The notes: generated by a model not told the origin, from the letters alone. 56,410 bases of DNA from an uncultured Pelagibacteraceae bacterium (GCA_902544135.1 CACCBF010000008.1:1-56410), one strand, 5' to 3'. Positions 30,614 to 39,767 are shown, numbered from the stretch's first letter. A program made the numbers and translations.

Positions 30614-33097
30614 ATGTCTAAAAATAAAATATCTGTAATTCTAGGTCCAACCAATACTGGAAAAACCCATCTTGCAATAGAGACAATGTTGTCTTTTGAA
30701 AGTGGTATGATTGGTTTTCCGTTAAGACTGTTAGCACGTGAGGTCTACGACAAAATAATAAAAAAGGTAAACACTGACAAGGTAGCATTAATAACTGGTG
30801 AAGAAAAAATTATTCCATCAAACGCTAAATACTTTTTATGCACTGTTGAGTCTATGCCAATTGATAAACAATTGGACTTTGTTGCTGTTGATGAAATTCA
30901 AATGTGCTCAGATCATGAACGAGGCCATATTTTTACGGATAGACTATTAAATATGAGAGGTGAAAAATTAACAATGTTTATGGGTTCAAATACAATTAGG
31001 AATATTGTTGCCAAATTAGACGACGATGTAGAATTTATTAATAGAAATCGTTTGTCAAAACTCTCTTATTCTGGCCATAAAAAAATTTCAAGAATAGATC
31101 GAAAAACAGCTATAATTGCATTTTCTGCAGAGGAAGTTTACGCAATAGCTGAACTTATTAGAAGACAGAAAGGGGGAGCCTCAATCGTTATGGGGTCTCT
31201 TAGTCCAAAAACTAGAAATGCTCAAGTCGAATTGTATCAATCTGGTGATGTTGATTTTTTAGTTGCAACAGATGCAATTGGAATGGGTATAAATATGGAT
31301 CTCAATAATGTGTATTTTTCAAATTTAAAAAAATTTGATGGAAAAAGATTAAGACGATTAAACTTATCCGAAATCGGGCAAATTGCTGGTAGAGCAGGAA
31401 GATATATGAATGATGGAAGCTTTGGGATTACTGGTCAATGTGGAATTATTAGTCCTGAGGATGTTGAATTACTTGAAAATCATAAATTTGAGGAGATTAG
31501 CTATTTATTTTGGAGAAATTCAAACTTGAATTTTAATAACTCTGATTTATTAATAAAATCGCTAGATGAAAAACCCTATAAAGATTGGTTGAGAAAAATA
31601 TATGAATGTGAGGATGAAAAAGCTTTAAAGTTTTTTTTAAAAGACAAAAACTTTCAAAATATCAAGTTTAATCAAGAAAAATTAAGACTTTTATGGGAAT
31701 GTTGTCAAATACCAGATTTTGTTAAAAAAACGTACGGCAATCACTATGAGGTAATTGGAAATGTTTTCAAATATTTAAACAGTAAGAAAGGCAAAATAAC
31801 TAACGATTATATGCGGTTACAGCTGATGAAACTTGATAAATTAGATGGAAATGTAGATTCTCTATCAAATAGAATTGCAAATGTAAGAACTTGGTCATAT
31901 GTTTCAAATAAAAATAATTGGGTGGAGAATCATAATTATTGGATAGAAAAAACTAAGTTGTTAGAGGACAGACTTTCGGACAGATTACATGAAGAACTTA
32001 CAAAAACTTTTATTGATAAACGTGCAAGTATTCTTGCAAGAGGTTTGAAACAGGATATGGAGTTTAATACCAAAATTTTGGAAAATAATGATGTAATGAT
32101 CGATAGTCAGTTTATTGGTAGAATTAATGGTCTCAAACTAGAATTGGATTTAAAAAAAGGAGCCTTAGAAACTGACATTAAATCTTTAAAAAAAGCTGCC
32201 AGACAATCTGTTGGTCCTGAACTCGAAAAAAGAGTTAGAATTATAATTGAAACTGGTCTTATCGAACTTAAGGATAATTCTAAGATTTATTGGAATAGCT
32301 CACCGATCGGAAGGTTGACTGCTGGTAAAGATTATTTAAATCCTAATTTAGAGTTAATAGTTGATGATATTTTAGAACAAGATCAAAAGCAAAAATTATC
32401 AGATTTTATCAACAAATGGTTAAAAAATAAAATTAGTACAGTTTTAAAAAGTTTAATTGATTTGAAGAATATAAAAGAAAAAAATCCATCAACAAAAGCT
32501 TTAGCATATCAACTTTATGAAAATAACGGTGTGATTAAAAGAGAACAAGTTTCTGAATATTTAGATAAGTTAGATCAAAATGAGAGAAAAACTTTACGTA
32601 ACATAGGAGTGAAATTTGGAAGATATCACGTATTTTTGTATAAATTAATAAAACCTGATGCAGTTTCCTTACGGACATTATTGTGGAAAAATTATCACCA
32701 AAAATATTTCAATTTAAGACCTCCAACATTTGGTTTGAACTTTTTAAATGATAAGGATTTTAAAAATAAAAATTTCATGTTGTTATGTGGATTTGAAAAA
32801 TTTGATACCTTTTTTGTTAGAATTGATATTCTTGAGAGATTATTTATACAAATATTGAATTCCGACAAAAAAGAAGATGAAAAGATGATCAAAATGGTCC
32901 CAGAGATGATTAATCTTCTAGGTTGTAGCAAAGAAAATTTTAAAAGGTTGATTAGTATGATGAATTATAAAATTTACGAGAAAAATAGTGACCTTTTTTT
33001 CAAATATATTCCCCCAAAAAAAAATAAAAAGACTTTTTTAAAAAAACCTAATAAAGAAAATCCTTTTATGGTTCTTAAAAATCTTAATTTAAACTGA
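30614..33097 (+). CDS. SUV3-type ATP-dependent RNA helicase
   Basis: An 827-residue helicase resembling the mitochondrial SUV3 protein and its alphaproteobacterial relatives. Walker A is GPTNTGKTH at residues 11-19. Motif II is VDEIQMCSDHERG near residue 93. Motif V/VI includes ATDAIGMGINMDL and QIAGRAGRYMNDG near residue 255. The C-terminal half is Lys-rich and ends with KKNKKTFLKKPNKEN. In mitochondria SUV3 unwinds RNA for degradation, and a similar RNA-surveillance role is an inference here. It starts a plus-strand run with the TerB-like protein, fdxA and carD. Confidence 0.92.
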   Translation: MSKNKISVILGPTNTGKTHLAIETMLSFESGMIGFPLRLLAREVYDKIIKKVNTDKVALITGEEKIIPSNAKYFLCTVESMPIDKQLDFVAVDEIQMCSDHERGHIFTDRLLNMRGEKLTMFMGSNTIRNIVAKLDDDVEFINRNRLSKLSYSGHKKISRIDRKTAIIAFSAEEVYAIAELIRRQKGGASIVMGSLSPKTRNAQVELYQSGDVDFLVATDAIGMGINMDLNNVYFSNLKKFDGKRLRRLNLSEIGQIAGRAGRYMNDGSFGITGQCGIISPEDVELLENHKFEEISYLFWRNSNLNFNNSDLLIKSLDEKPYKDWLRKIYECEDEKALKFFLKDKNFQNIKFNQEKLRLLWECCQIPDFVKKTYGNHYEVIGNVFKYLNSKKGKITNDYMRLQLMKLDKLDGNVDSLSNRIANVRTWSYVSNKNNWVENHNYWIEKTKLLEDRLSDRLHEELTKTFIDKRASILARGLKQDMEFNTKILENNDVMIDSQFIGRINGLKLELDLKKGALETDIKSLKKAARQSVGPELEKRVRIIIETGLIELKDNSKIYWNSSPIGRLTAGKDYLNPNLELIVDDILEQDQKQKLSDFINKWLKNKISTVLKSLIDLKNIKEKNPSTKALAYQLYENNGVIKREQVSEYLDKLDQNERKTLRNIGVKFGRYHVFLYKLIKPDAVSLRTLLWKNYHQKYFNLRPPTFGLNFLNDKDFKNKNFMLLCGFEKFDTFFVRIDILERLFIQILNSDKKEDEKMIKMVPEMINLLGCSKENFKRLISMMNYKIYEKNSDLFFKYIPPKKNKKTFLKKPNKENPFMVLKNLNLN

Positions 33098-33100
33098 TAA

Positions 33101-33514
33101 ATGTTTTTTAAAAAAAAAGAAAAAGTAAATATTAATAGTAACTTGATTGAAATATGTGCTCTTTTAATTCATGCAGCAAAAATTGATGAATATTTATCTG
33201 AAAAAGAAGAAAAAATTATTAAACAAACAATGCTAAAAATTGGAGTAAAAAATGACCATTTGGATAAATTATATAACGAGGCAATAAAAATCGAAGATGA
33301 TTCAAATCAAATCCTCAATTTTACGAAAGAGGTCAAAAATATGAACGAGGAAAATAAAATTCAAATTATTGAAGCATTGTGGAGAATTATTTACTCTAAC
33401 AAAGAGGCGGATATCTATGAGACAAGTTTAATGAGAAGATTAGGAGGATTATTGTATGTTGATAATCAAGTAATGGGAGACATTAAAGAAAGAATAAAGG
33501 ATGAGAATTTATAA
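33101..33514 (+). CDS. TerB-like protein
   Basis: A 137-residue helical protein with a TerB-type domain: [22 protein letters not shown] near residue 17 and [19 protein letters not shown] near residue 87, the acidic and hydrophobic repeat typical of the family. TerB domains are known from tellurite-resistance proteins and are often found near membrane-associated systems, but the function of stand-alone ones is not established. It starts 3 bp after the helicase stop and overlaps fdxA by 1 nt (TAATG). Confidence 0.8.
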   Translation: MFFKKKEKVNINSNLIEICALLIHAAKIDEYLSEKEEKIIKQTMLKIGVKNDHLDKLYNEAIKIEDDSNQILNFTKEVKNMNEENKIQIIEALWRIIYSNKEADIYETSLMRRLGGLLYVDNQVMGDIKERIKDENL

Positions 33515-33840
33515 TGACATATTTGGTTAATGATAAATGTATTAAATGTAAACTAACTGATTGTGTTGATGTTTGTCCAGTTGATTGCTTTTATGAAGGT
33601 AAGAATATGCTTGTAATTAAACCCGATGAGTGTATAGATTGTGGCGTTTGTGAGCCTGAATGTCCAGTTAATGCGATCCAAGCTGACACAGAGCCAGGAA
33701 GTGACAAATGGTTAGAGATCAACAAAAAATATTCTGAGATCTGGCCAAACATAAGTGAAAAAAAAGATCCACCTTCGGATCACGAAGAATATAAAAATGA
33801 GCAAGATAAGTTTGAAAAATATTTTAAAGAGAACATTTAA
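33514..33840 (+). CDS. fdxA: Ferredoxin FdxA-type (7Fe-8S)
   Basis: A 108-residue ferredoxin of the FdxA type. The N-terminal part has CIKC, then [11 protein letters not shown] near residue 17 for a 3Fe-4S cluster, and [15 protein letters not shown] near residue 40 for a 4Fe-4S cluster. The C-terminal tail has the family pattern [19 protein letters not shown]. It is an electron carrier of unknown partner, common in alphaproteobacteria next to carD, as here. Its last 44 bases overlap the carD frame. Confidence 0.95.
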   Translation: MTYLVNDKCIKCKLTDCVDVCPVDCFYEGKNMLVIKPDECIDCGVCEPECPVNAIQADTEPGSDKWLEINKKYSEIWPNISEKKDPPSDHEEYKNEQDKFEKYFKENI

Positions 33841-34666
33841 AAATAAATCAAAAAAAATAAAAAAGGTAGCTAAAACAAAAGTTACTAAAAGTATAAAAAA
33901 AACGGTAAAAAATATTAAAAAACCAGTAAAACTAAAATCAAAAAAAATTATTCAAAAAAAACAAAATAAAAGTACTCAAAAAAATGTAGAGTCTAAATCA
34001 GAAAACTTGAGAATTCCCAAGGGAACTGAGATTAAACCTGAGATAAAAAAAGTTAATAAACAAGCGACCGAAAAAAGAGAGTATAAAATTAAAGATTATG
34101 TTGTGTATCCCAAACACGGTGTTGGACAAATATCTGAATTTAAAAAAATTAGTATTGGTGGAATTGATGTTGAAACATATGTAATAAAATTTGAGAAAGA
34201 TAAAGCTAATGGTATGGTTCCAGTCAATAAACAATCTCACCTTCGTCCATTAGCTACAATTAATCAAGTTAATAAATGTATCTCAATTTTAAAAAGTAAG
34301 CCAAAAATTAAAAGGTCGATGTGGAGTAGGAGAGCACAAGAATATGAGGCTAAAATTTCCTCAGGTAAAATTTATGAATTAGCAGAGGTAGTAAGAGATT
34401 TAAATAAAGGAGACGATTTAATGGTCGACCAATCCTATAGTGAGAGGCAACTTTTTGAAAAAGCCTATGAAAGAATTTTATCTGAATTTAAAATAATATT
34501 AAATATATCCTTGGAAGATACCCAAAAAAAATTAGATAAAGCACTAAAGAGAAACTTAGAGGGTCAAAATAAACAAGAGACTACAGCAATTAAAAGTTCA
34601 GCACCTGAAATACAAGATGAGGAGTCAATTTCAGAAACCGATAATGACGAGCCTGTTGAAGACTAA
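33797..34666 (+). CDS. CarD-family transcription regulator with lysine-rich N-terminal tail
   Basis: A 289-residue protein in a different frame from fdxA. The CarD/RID-type RNA polymerase-interacting domain starts near residue 95 with [17 protein letters not shown]. The helical DNA-binding half includes [15 protein letters not shown] and [15 protein letters not shown]. The first 90 residues are about half Lys, with few acidic residues, resembling a histone-H1-like tail. The ATG at 33797 implies a 44-nt overlap with fdxA. A TTG at 33812 gives a shorter version, and no ATG exists inside the tail. CarD homologs stabilise open promoter complexes, often at rRNA genes. It is followed by a strong terminator. 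Confidence 0.85.
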   Translation: MSKISLKNILKRTFKNKSKKIKKVAKTKVTKSIKKTVKNIKKPVKLKSKKIIQKKQNKSTQKNVESKSENLRIPKGTEIKPEIKKVNKQATEKREYKIKDYVVYPKHGVGQISEFKKISIGGIDVETYVIKFEKDKANGMVPVNKQSHLRPLATINQVNKCISILKSKPKIKRSMWSRRAQEYEAKISSGKIYELAEVVRDLNKGDDLMVDQSYSERQLFEKAYERILSEFKIILNISLEDTQKKLDKALKRNLEGQNKQETTAIKSSAPEIQDEESISETDNDEPVED

Positions 34667-34667
34667 A

Positions 34668-34707
34668 AAAAACGCCTCTCACACATAACGTTATGAGAAG
34701 CGTTTTT
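34668..34707. terminator. Bidirectional intrinsic terminator
   Basis: AAAAACGC/GCGTTTTT flank a stem with TCTCA/TGAGA and an inner palindrome CATAACGTTATG. An A-run precedes it and a T-run (34703-34707) follows, so it can end both the carD transcript and the convergent Lys/Arg micro-gene transcript. Confidence 0.85.
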
Positions 34708-34726
34708 AATAAAGAATACTAAGTTA

Positions 34727-34804
34727 TTATCTTCTTCTTCTTTTTTTAGCTTTTTTCTTAGCTTTTTTCTTAGCCTTCTTTGCTTTTTTTCTTCTTTTAG
34801 CCAT
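34727..34804 (-). CDS. 25-residue Lys/Arg-rich micro-protein
   Basis: A short frame: MAKRRKKAKKAKKKAKK, then KAKK and four Arg before TAA. It contains only Lys, Arg, Ala and Met, a repeated AKK pattern like histone-H1 tails. GGGAG lies 8 bases before the ATG. A 9-bp hairpin and a TTGACA promoter lie further upstream and a shared terminator lies downstream, so all the parts of a complete gene are visible. Nucleic-acid binding is inferred from charge alone. It is convergent with carD, whose tail has a similar composition. Confidence 0.75.
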   Translation of the reverse strand: MAKRRKKAKKAKKKAKKKAKKRRRR

Positions 34805-34826
34805 CTTTAGCTCCCTTTTTAGTTAA

Positions 34827-34846
34827 ACGAATCAAAATTGATTCGT
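34827..34846 (-). promoter_or_regulatory. Leader hairpin of the Lys/Arg-rich micro-gene
   Basis: ACGAATCAA (34827-34835) and TTGATTCGT (34838-34846) are perfect complements with a 2-nt centre, beginning about 22 bases before the micro-gene ATG. It lies just after the predicted transcription start, so it could be an mRNA-protecting 5' hairpin, or a palindromic operator. No T-run follows it, so it is not a terminator. Confidence 0.6.
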
Positions 34847-34855
34847 AATTACTTA

Positions 34856-34884
34856 TTTTTATTTTTTTATAGACGTTATGTCAA
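34856..34884 (-). promoter_or_regulatory. Promoter of the Lys/Arg-rich micro-gene
   Basis: TTGACA (34884-34879 on the minus strand) and TAAAAA (34861-34856) are separated by 17 bp, a match to the primary sigma factor consensus with a perfect -35 box. Predicted transcription starts around 34848. The remaining gap sequence up to 35002 is AT-rich with no other feature that I recognise. Confidence 0.6.
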
Positions 34885-35002
34885 TTCTTTAATTCAAGTT
34901 AAAATTTTAATAAAAATTTTTTAAGTGCAAAAATATTTTTATAATTTCAATGCATAAAAAAGTTAATGTTTATGCGCTTAATTATCAAATATTTTACTTT
35001 AA

Positions 35003-36748
35003 TCAATAAAGTTTTTCTAAATTGTCTTTATATTTTTCTAAAATTTTTTTTCTTTTTAATTTCAAAGTTGGTGTTAACATTCCATTTTCAATTGTAAATT
35101 CCTCTTTTATTAATTTAAATTTTTTTACTTTTTCTACTAACGACAAAGTTTTATTTAAATCTTCCAAATAAATTTCAATTTCTTTTTTATTTTCATAACT
35201 TTCACTCACTATCAATGCAACCAGATATGTTTTTTTGTCTCCATATATAAAGCTTTGTTTAATTTTTTCATTTAAACATAATAAATTTTCAATTTTGGAA
35301 GGTGATATGTTATCTCCACCAAGATTGACAATTATTTCTTTTTTTCTATCTGTTATTTTTAAATTTCCCTCTTTTGTAATTTCACCTATGTCCCCAGTAT
35401 GTAACCAGCCATCTTTAATTACTTCATCTGTTTCTATCTTTTTATTCCAGTAACCTAGCATAATGTTTTCACCTTTAACTAGGATCTCACCATCTTCAGC
35501 AATTTTTACTAGATTAGTTTTGAAAGGGGGGCCTACTGTTTCAATCTTAACTTTTCCAGGAATATTACAACTAACAACAGGAGATGCTTCAGTTAATCCA
35601 TATCCTTGTAAAGTTGGTAATCCTATAGAATTCAAAAATTCACCAATTTTTTGATCTAATGCACCCCCTCCAGAAACAAAGGCCTTTAGTTTGCCACCAA
35701 ATTGATTTTTGATTTTTCTTCTTACCAGTTTTTCACAGAAAATATTAATGAAATTTTCTTTCAAATTTAATTTACCTCTATTTAGTTTTTTAATCCCCAG
35801 TGAGATGGTAGATGAAATCAGCTTCCTCTTAAGACCCTTTTGTTTTGAGAAATTCATATAAATTTTACTGTATAAATTTTGATAAAATCTAGGGACTGCT
35901 GTCATAATTGTTGGTTTTGCAACCAACATGTTGGATAATAATTTTTCCAGACTTTCAGCATAATAAACTTTTGCTCCAAGTGAAATTTGAACAAACTGAA
36001 CTGTATGTTCATATGAATGAGATAATGGTAACCATGTTAGAAAGACTGGTTTTTCATTTTTAAATAAAGGTACTATAATATCTAATGCTCCTTCGCAATT
36101 AGATAAAATTCCTCCATGACTCAACATTACTCCTTTTGGATTTCCAGTTGTTCCAGAAGTATAAATAATGCACGCAAGATCATTTCTTTTTAGATGAGTG
36201 TTTATAGAATGTTGAATTTTAAAGTTCTGATCAATGATTATAGTTTGCCAATCAGTAAAAATTTTTTGAAAAAAATCCAATTCTTTATCAAAGTCATCTA
36301 TAGAAATAACTTTAACATCTTTTGTTAAATATCTTTTAATTTTATCAAATTGTTCTTGAGTAGAGACAATACAAGCTTTTGGCATACAATCTTTAATTAT
36401 ATATTCATAATCCTTATCAGAATAAGTTGTAAATAAAGGTACAGTCACTCCACCAGCATTCATAATTGATAAATCAGAGATTAGCCACTCTGGTCGATTT
36501 TCTGAAAGTAACAAACACCTATCTCCTCTAGATATTATCTTTTTTAAATAGGAAGATAATATCCTAATATGTCCATCAACTACTCTCCATGAATAATTAT
36601 TAGGTTGTCTTAATTCTGGTAACTCATGTTCTTTTGGTTTTAAATTTGTCAAAAACGTAGTCTCATTCATACTTAGTTTTTTTGGTATTTTTTTTTCAGA
36701 TTGTCTAAAAAAAAGTTCTACAAGACTATTGATATTTTTTAATTCCAT
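35003..36748 (-). CDS. Long-chain acyl-CoA synthetase (AMP-forming)
   Basis: A 581-residue AMP-dependent ligase. The P-loop-like IIYTSGTTGNPKGVMLSHG is near residue 195, LQGYGLTEASPVVSC near residue 376, the ATP/AMP Asp in GWLHTGDIGEI, and TDRKKEIIVNLGGDNISP near the C-terminus. It activates fatty acids to acyl-CoA. I placed the start at 36748 (MELKNINSL). A frame to 36784 runs into the tRNA-Leu gene and is rejected. The family includes FadD15-type enzymes; the substrate chain length is not known. Confidence 0.93.
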   Translation of the reverse strand: MELKNINSLVELFFRQSEKKIPKKLSMNETTFLTNLKPKEHELPELRQPNNYSWRVVDGHIRILSSYLKKIISRGDRCLLLSENRPEWLISDLSIMNAGGVTVPLFTTYSDKDYEYIIKDCMPKACIVSTQEQFDKIKRYLTKDVKVISIDDFDKELDFFQKIFTDWQTIIIDQNFKIQHSINTHLKRNDLACIIYTSGTTGNPKGVMLSHGGILSNCEGALDIIVPLFKNEKPVFLTWLPLSHSYEHTVQFVQISLGAKVYYAESLEKLLSNMLVAKPTIMTAVPRFYQNLYSKIYMNFSKQKGLKRKLISSTISLGIKKLNRGKLNLKENFINIFCEKLVRRKIKNQFGGKLKAFVSGGGALDQKIGEFLNSIGLPTLQGYGLTEASPVVSCNIPGKVKIETVGPPFKTNLVKIAEDGEILVKGENIMLGYWNKKIETDEVIKDGWLHTGDIGEITKEGNLKITDRKKEIIVNLGGDNISPSKIENLLCLNEKIKQSFIYGDKKTYLVALIVSESYENKKEIEIYLEDLNKTLSLVEKVKKFKLIKEEFTIENGMLTPTLKLKRKKILEKYKDNLEKLY

Positions 36749-36754
36749 AAAAAA

Positions 36755-36839
36755 TGGTGGGCGAAGAGAGAATCGAACTCTCACTTCTTGCGAAACACGA
36801 TTTTGAGTCGTGCGCGTCTACCAGTTCCGCCATTCGCCC
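36755..36839 (-). tRNA. tRNA-Leu(CAA)
   Basis: An 85-nt class II tRNA. The acceptor GGGCGAA pairs with TTCGCCC. The anticodon arm is CACGA-CTCAAAA-TCGTG with anticodon CAA, which reads leucine UUG. The variable arm is long and the T arm has GTTCGAT. The discriminator is A, and CCA is encoded (36757-36755). It lies just 6 bp upstream of the acyl-CoA synthetase start. Confidence 0.97.
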
Positions 36840-36898
36840 ATAATTGTTTAATAATTTATTAAATAGTATAAGAACTAAAATTATATTAAAACCAAAAA

Positions 36899-37504
36899 AT
36901 GTTTAATAATCTTTATAAAAAGTGTTTAGATTTAGCAGCACACAAAAGTTCTAAGCACTACTTAGCAATTGTATCTTTTGTTGAAAGTTCTTTTTTTCCT
37001 ATTCCTCCAGATGTTATGATTATACCAATGGTGATCTCCAAAAAGAATGATTTTATCAAAATTTTTCTTATAACAACATTTTTTTCTGTTTTGGGTGGTA
37101 TTTTAGGTTATTTAATTGGAGCTTTCTTTTTTGATTTTGGATCACAAATTATGAGTTTTTATGGATATGAAAATAAATTATCTAATATTAAAGAAAATTT
37201 AGTTAATAGTGATGGTTTTTATGCCTGGCTAGGTATACTTTTTTTAGCAGGATTTACACCCCTTCCCTATAAAGTTTTTACCATTGCAAGTGGCCTAATA
37301 AGTTTTAATTTTTTTATATTTATCGTTATTAGTTTGGTTTCAAGAGGGTTGAGATTTTTTATAGTCTCATACCTCTCTTATAAATTTGGGAATTTATTTA
37401 CTGAATTTATGGAAAAGCACGGGTCAAAATGGTTTACAATAATTGGATTAATAATTGTTATAATTGGCTTATTGATTTACCTAATTATAAAATTTTATGT
37501 TTGA
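36899..37504 (+). CDS. YqaA/DedA-family membrane protein
   Basis: A 201-residue protein with about five hydrophobic segments. VESSFFPIPPDVMIIPM near residue 28 and FLAGFTPLPYKVFTIASGL near residue 118 are the paired Pro/Glu-rich re-entrant motifs of DedA/SNARE-associated proteins of the YqaA branch. Other DedA members have been linked to lipid-carrier or phospholipid flipping, but for this branch the function is not established. It overlaps dsbB by 8 bp. Confidence 0.85.
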   Translation: MFNNLYKKCLDLAAHKSSKHYLAIVSFVESSFFPIPPDVMIIPMVISKKNDFIKIFLITTFFSVLGGILGYLIGAFFFDFGSQIMSFYGYENKLSNIKENLVNSDGFYAWLGILFLAGFTPLPYKVFTIASGLISFNFFIFIVISLVSRGLRFFIVSYLSYKFGNLFTEFMEKHGSKWFTIIGLIIVIIGLLIYLIIKFYV

Positions 37505-37982
37505 TTTAAAAAATGAATTCTATCTAAAAATTATTTTAATCATTAGCTTTACTGCATTAATTTTTGCGTATTTCATAGAAAATATTTTAGGTCATCAACC
37601 ATGTAATTTATGTATTATTGAGAGAATTCCTTATGGGATAAGTATAATCTTAATCGCAATGATTTTTATCATAAAGAAAAATCAAAAATTTATAACTTTG
37701 TTGCTAATTCTTACCTTTGTCTTTTCGTTTACAATTTCTGTTTACCATTATGGAATTGAGCAAGGTTTTTTCCAAGAATCAACTGTATGTAATGCGAGAA
37801 ATTTTACAGAAAATATAACTAAAGAAGATTTACTTAAAGAGTTGAGTAAAAAAACTATAAGCTGTAAGGATGTGACATTTAGGTTTTTTGGATTTTCTCT
37901 AACAAGTATTAATGTTGTATTAAGTTTATTATTTATTATAACTCTCATAAAAATTTTTATCAAATATGAAAAAAACAAGTAA
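37497..37982 (+). CDS. dsbB: Disulfide bond formation protein B
   Basis: A 161-residue inner-membrane protein with four helices. The first periplasmic redox pair is CNLCIIERIPYG near residue 36. The second pair is a Cys in STVCNARNF near residue 99 and one in TISCKDVTF. It re-oxidises DsbA-type thiols and passes electrons to quinone. It overlaps coq7 by 17 bp, which places a quinone-reducing enzyme beside a ubiquinone-synthesis gene. No DsbA gene is in the window. Confidence 0.93.
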   Translation: MFDLKNEFYLKIILIISFTALIFAYFIENILGHQPCNLCIIERIPYGISIILIAMIFIIKKNQKFITLLLILTFVFSFTISVYHYGIEQGFFQESTVCNARNFTENITKEDLLKELSKKTISCKDVTFRFFGFSLTSINVVLSLLFIITLIKIFIKYEKNK

Positions 37983-38496
37983 TAAAGTTGAAGAATTCAT
38001 AAGAGTTGATCATGCGGGTGAAAGAGGGGCTGTCAAAATTTATGAAGGCCAGCTGTTGGCTCTAAATACAATTGTTAAGAATGAGGATCTAAAAAAAACC
38101 ATTGAAGGTATGAAAGAGCATGAGTTAGAACATTGTCAATTTTTTGAAAATGAAATAAAAAAAAGAAATATTAATCCTACAAAATTTTTACCTTTGTGGG
38201 ACTTAATGGGTATAGGTTTAGGATTTGGATCAACATTATTAGGAAAAAAAGCAGCGATGTTATGCACTGCATCAGTTGAAGAAGTAATAGACAAACATTA
38301 TTTAGATCAAATTAATCAATTAGGTCCAGAAGAAAAAGAGTTGAAAAAAAAAATAACTAAATTTAGACAAGATGAGCTAGATCATAAAGATATAGCCTAT
38401 GAGGAGGGTGCATCAAAAAAAGGTTTTTACTCAATTATGGACAAAATAATTAAAACAGGTTCAAAAATAGCTATTCGTATTTCAGAAAAAGTTTAG
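37966..38496 (+). CDS. coq7: COQ7-type ubiquinone hydroxylase
   Basis: A 176-residue di-iron hydroxylase for the 6-hydroxylation step of ubiquinone synthesis. The two ferritin-like repeats are visible: RVDHAGERGAVKIYEGQ near residue 14, EHELEHCQFF near residue 46, EEVIDKHYLDQI near residue 105 and DELDHKDIAYEEG near residue 137, which contain the Glu/His iron ligands. The size matches the bacterial family. Together with ubiE and ubiB in this window, it covers several steps of the ubiquinone pathway. Confidence 0.95.
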   Translation: MKKTSNKVEEFIRVDHAGERGAVKIYEGQLLALNTIVKNEDLKKTIEGMKEHELEHCQFFENEIKKRNINPTKFLPLWDLMGIGLGFGSTLLGKKAAMLCTASVEEVIDKHYLDQINQLGPEEKELKKKITKFRQDELDHKDIAYEEGASKKGFYSIMDKIIKTGSKIAIRISEKV

Positions 38497-38499
38497 AAA

Positions 38500-39069
38500 T
38501 TAAGCCTCAAGCTCAACATCCCAATACAGATAATCCATCCAACTTTTATGTAAATAATTTGGAGGAAAGTTTTTCCCGTTACGATGTAGATCTTCTGTTG
38601 AAGGTTGATAGGGGTACTGGCTTAACCTCATTCCTGATGTTTTTAAAAGTTTACCACCCTTTTTAACATTACATTCAGAACAAGCTGTTACAACATTATC
38701 CCAATTAGTTTCTCCCCCTTTAGATCTTGGCAACAAGTGATCAAAAGTTAGCTCTTCACCACTCCCACAATATTGGCAAGAAAATTTATCTCTTAAAAAA
38801 ACATTAAATCTTGTAAAACTTGGTTTAGTTTGGGGCACAATATAATTTTTTAATGCAATCACGCTCGGTAGCTGCATATTAAAAGATGGGCTCCTAATTA
38901 TTCTATCATAACTACTTACTATAATAACTCTATCTAAAAATACCGACTTAACAGTATCTTGCCAAGACCACAAGGATAAAGGATAGTAGCTAAGCGGCCT
39001 ATAATCTGCATTTAAAACTAATGCAGGACATTTTTCTAAAGAAACATTTTGTTCAACAAAATTATTCAT
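38500..39069 (-). CDS. HNH endonuclease family protein
   Basis: A 189-residue protein of a conserved alphaproteobacterial HNH family. The N-terminal part begins CPALVLNADYRPLSYYPLSL. The HNH zinc-finger includes CQYCGSGEELTFDHLLPRSKGG (Cys pair, catalytic His), then NWDNVVTACSECNVKKGG with the second Cys pair. No phage or restriction genes lie around it, so a housekeeping DNA-metabolism role is inferred. It faces coq7 with a 3-bp convergent gap. Confidence 0.9.
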   Translation of the reverse strand: MNNFVEQNVSLEKCPALVLNADYRPLSYYPLSLWSWQDTVKSVFLDRVIIVSSYDRIIRSPSFNMQLPSVIALKNYIVPQTKPSFTRFNVFLRDKFSCQYCGSGEELTFDHLLPRSKGGETNWDNVVTACSECNVKKGGKLLKTSGMRLSQYPYQPSTEDLHRNGKNFPPNYLHKSWMDYLYWDVELEA

Positions 39070-39107
39070 TAAATAATAGTAGCTTAATTAAAAAATTATT
39101 TCAATAA

Positions 39108-39767
39108 TTAGCGATTATTAAATTTTTCTAAAATATAATTTAATCCTATGCTTGAAGCTTCTACTGGGATATGATGTCCACAGTTTTTTATGAGTTGTGT
39201 TTCAACATTAACACTATTCCTAATAAAAAAATCCTTAGCTTCAAGCAAAAAATTAGGAGAAACTATTTCATCTGCGTCACCATGAATCATTAAAATATCT
39301 GCATCAACATTCTTTTTTTTCGTTAAATATTCTTGATTGATTATTTTTCCTGAAAAACCTACTATACAATTGTATCTTTGATCAGAGATCAAACCTAAAT
39401 TTAATGACATCATACAACCTTGGCTAAAACCAGATAAACAAATATTATTATTCTGTAATTTAAATTCATTTTTTATTTCGTTTATAAATTTGTTTAGTTT
39501 AGTTTCTGCTTTTTTTGATTCATTTAGAATATATTCTGGATCATCCTTTGATAAATCAAACCACTGATAACCTGTAGGATTTATTGCACATTTTTCATGA
39601 CCGTTTGGACAAATAAAAATTGTGTTAGGCAAATGACGTCTCCACCCTAAAGATAACATACTAATATCTTGACCATCACCCCCATACCCATGAAGTAAAA
39701 TTATTGCATTCTCAATTTCTAAACCCTTCTCAGGTTTCAATATTATTGCGTCAAGACAAAATGTCAT
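39108..39767 (-). CDS. Phospholipase/carboxylesterase family protein
   Basis: A 219-residue alpha/beta hydrolase of the carboxylesterase-2 type. ILLHGYGGDGQDI near residue 23 is the oxyanion loop, LSGFSQGCMMSLN near residue 112 the nucleophile Ser, HGDADEIVSP near residue 159 the Asp, and NCGHHIP near residue 196 the His. There is no signal peptide. It cleaves ester bonds of lipid-like or small esters; the exact substrate is unknown. Confidence 0.9.
   Translation of the reverse strand: MTFCLDAIILKPEKGLEIENAIILLHGYGGDGQDISMLSLGWRRHLPNTIFICPNGHEKCAINPTGYQWFDLSKDDPEYILNESKKAETKLNKFINEIKNEFKLQNNNICLSGFSQGCMMSLNLGLISDQRYNCIVGFSGKIINQEYLTKKKNVDADILMIHGDADEIVSPNFLLEAKDFFIRNSVNVETQLIKNCGHHIPVEASSIGLNYILEKFNNR

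Noticed and set aside
33755..33796. An earlier carD start at 33755
   Set aside because: It increases the overlap with fdxA to 86 nt without adding domain sequence.
36749..36784. An extension of the acyl-CoA synthetase start to 36784
   Set aside because: It reads backward into tRNA-Leu; the ATG at 36748 gives a normal N-terminus.
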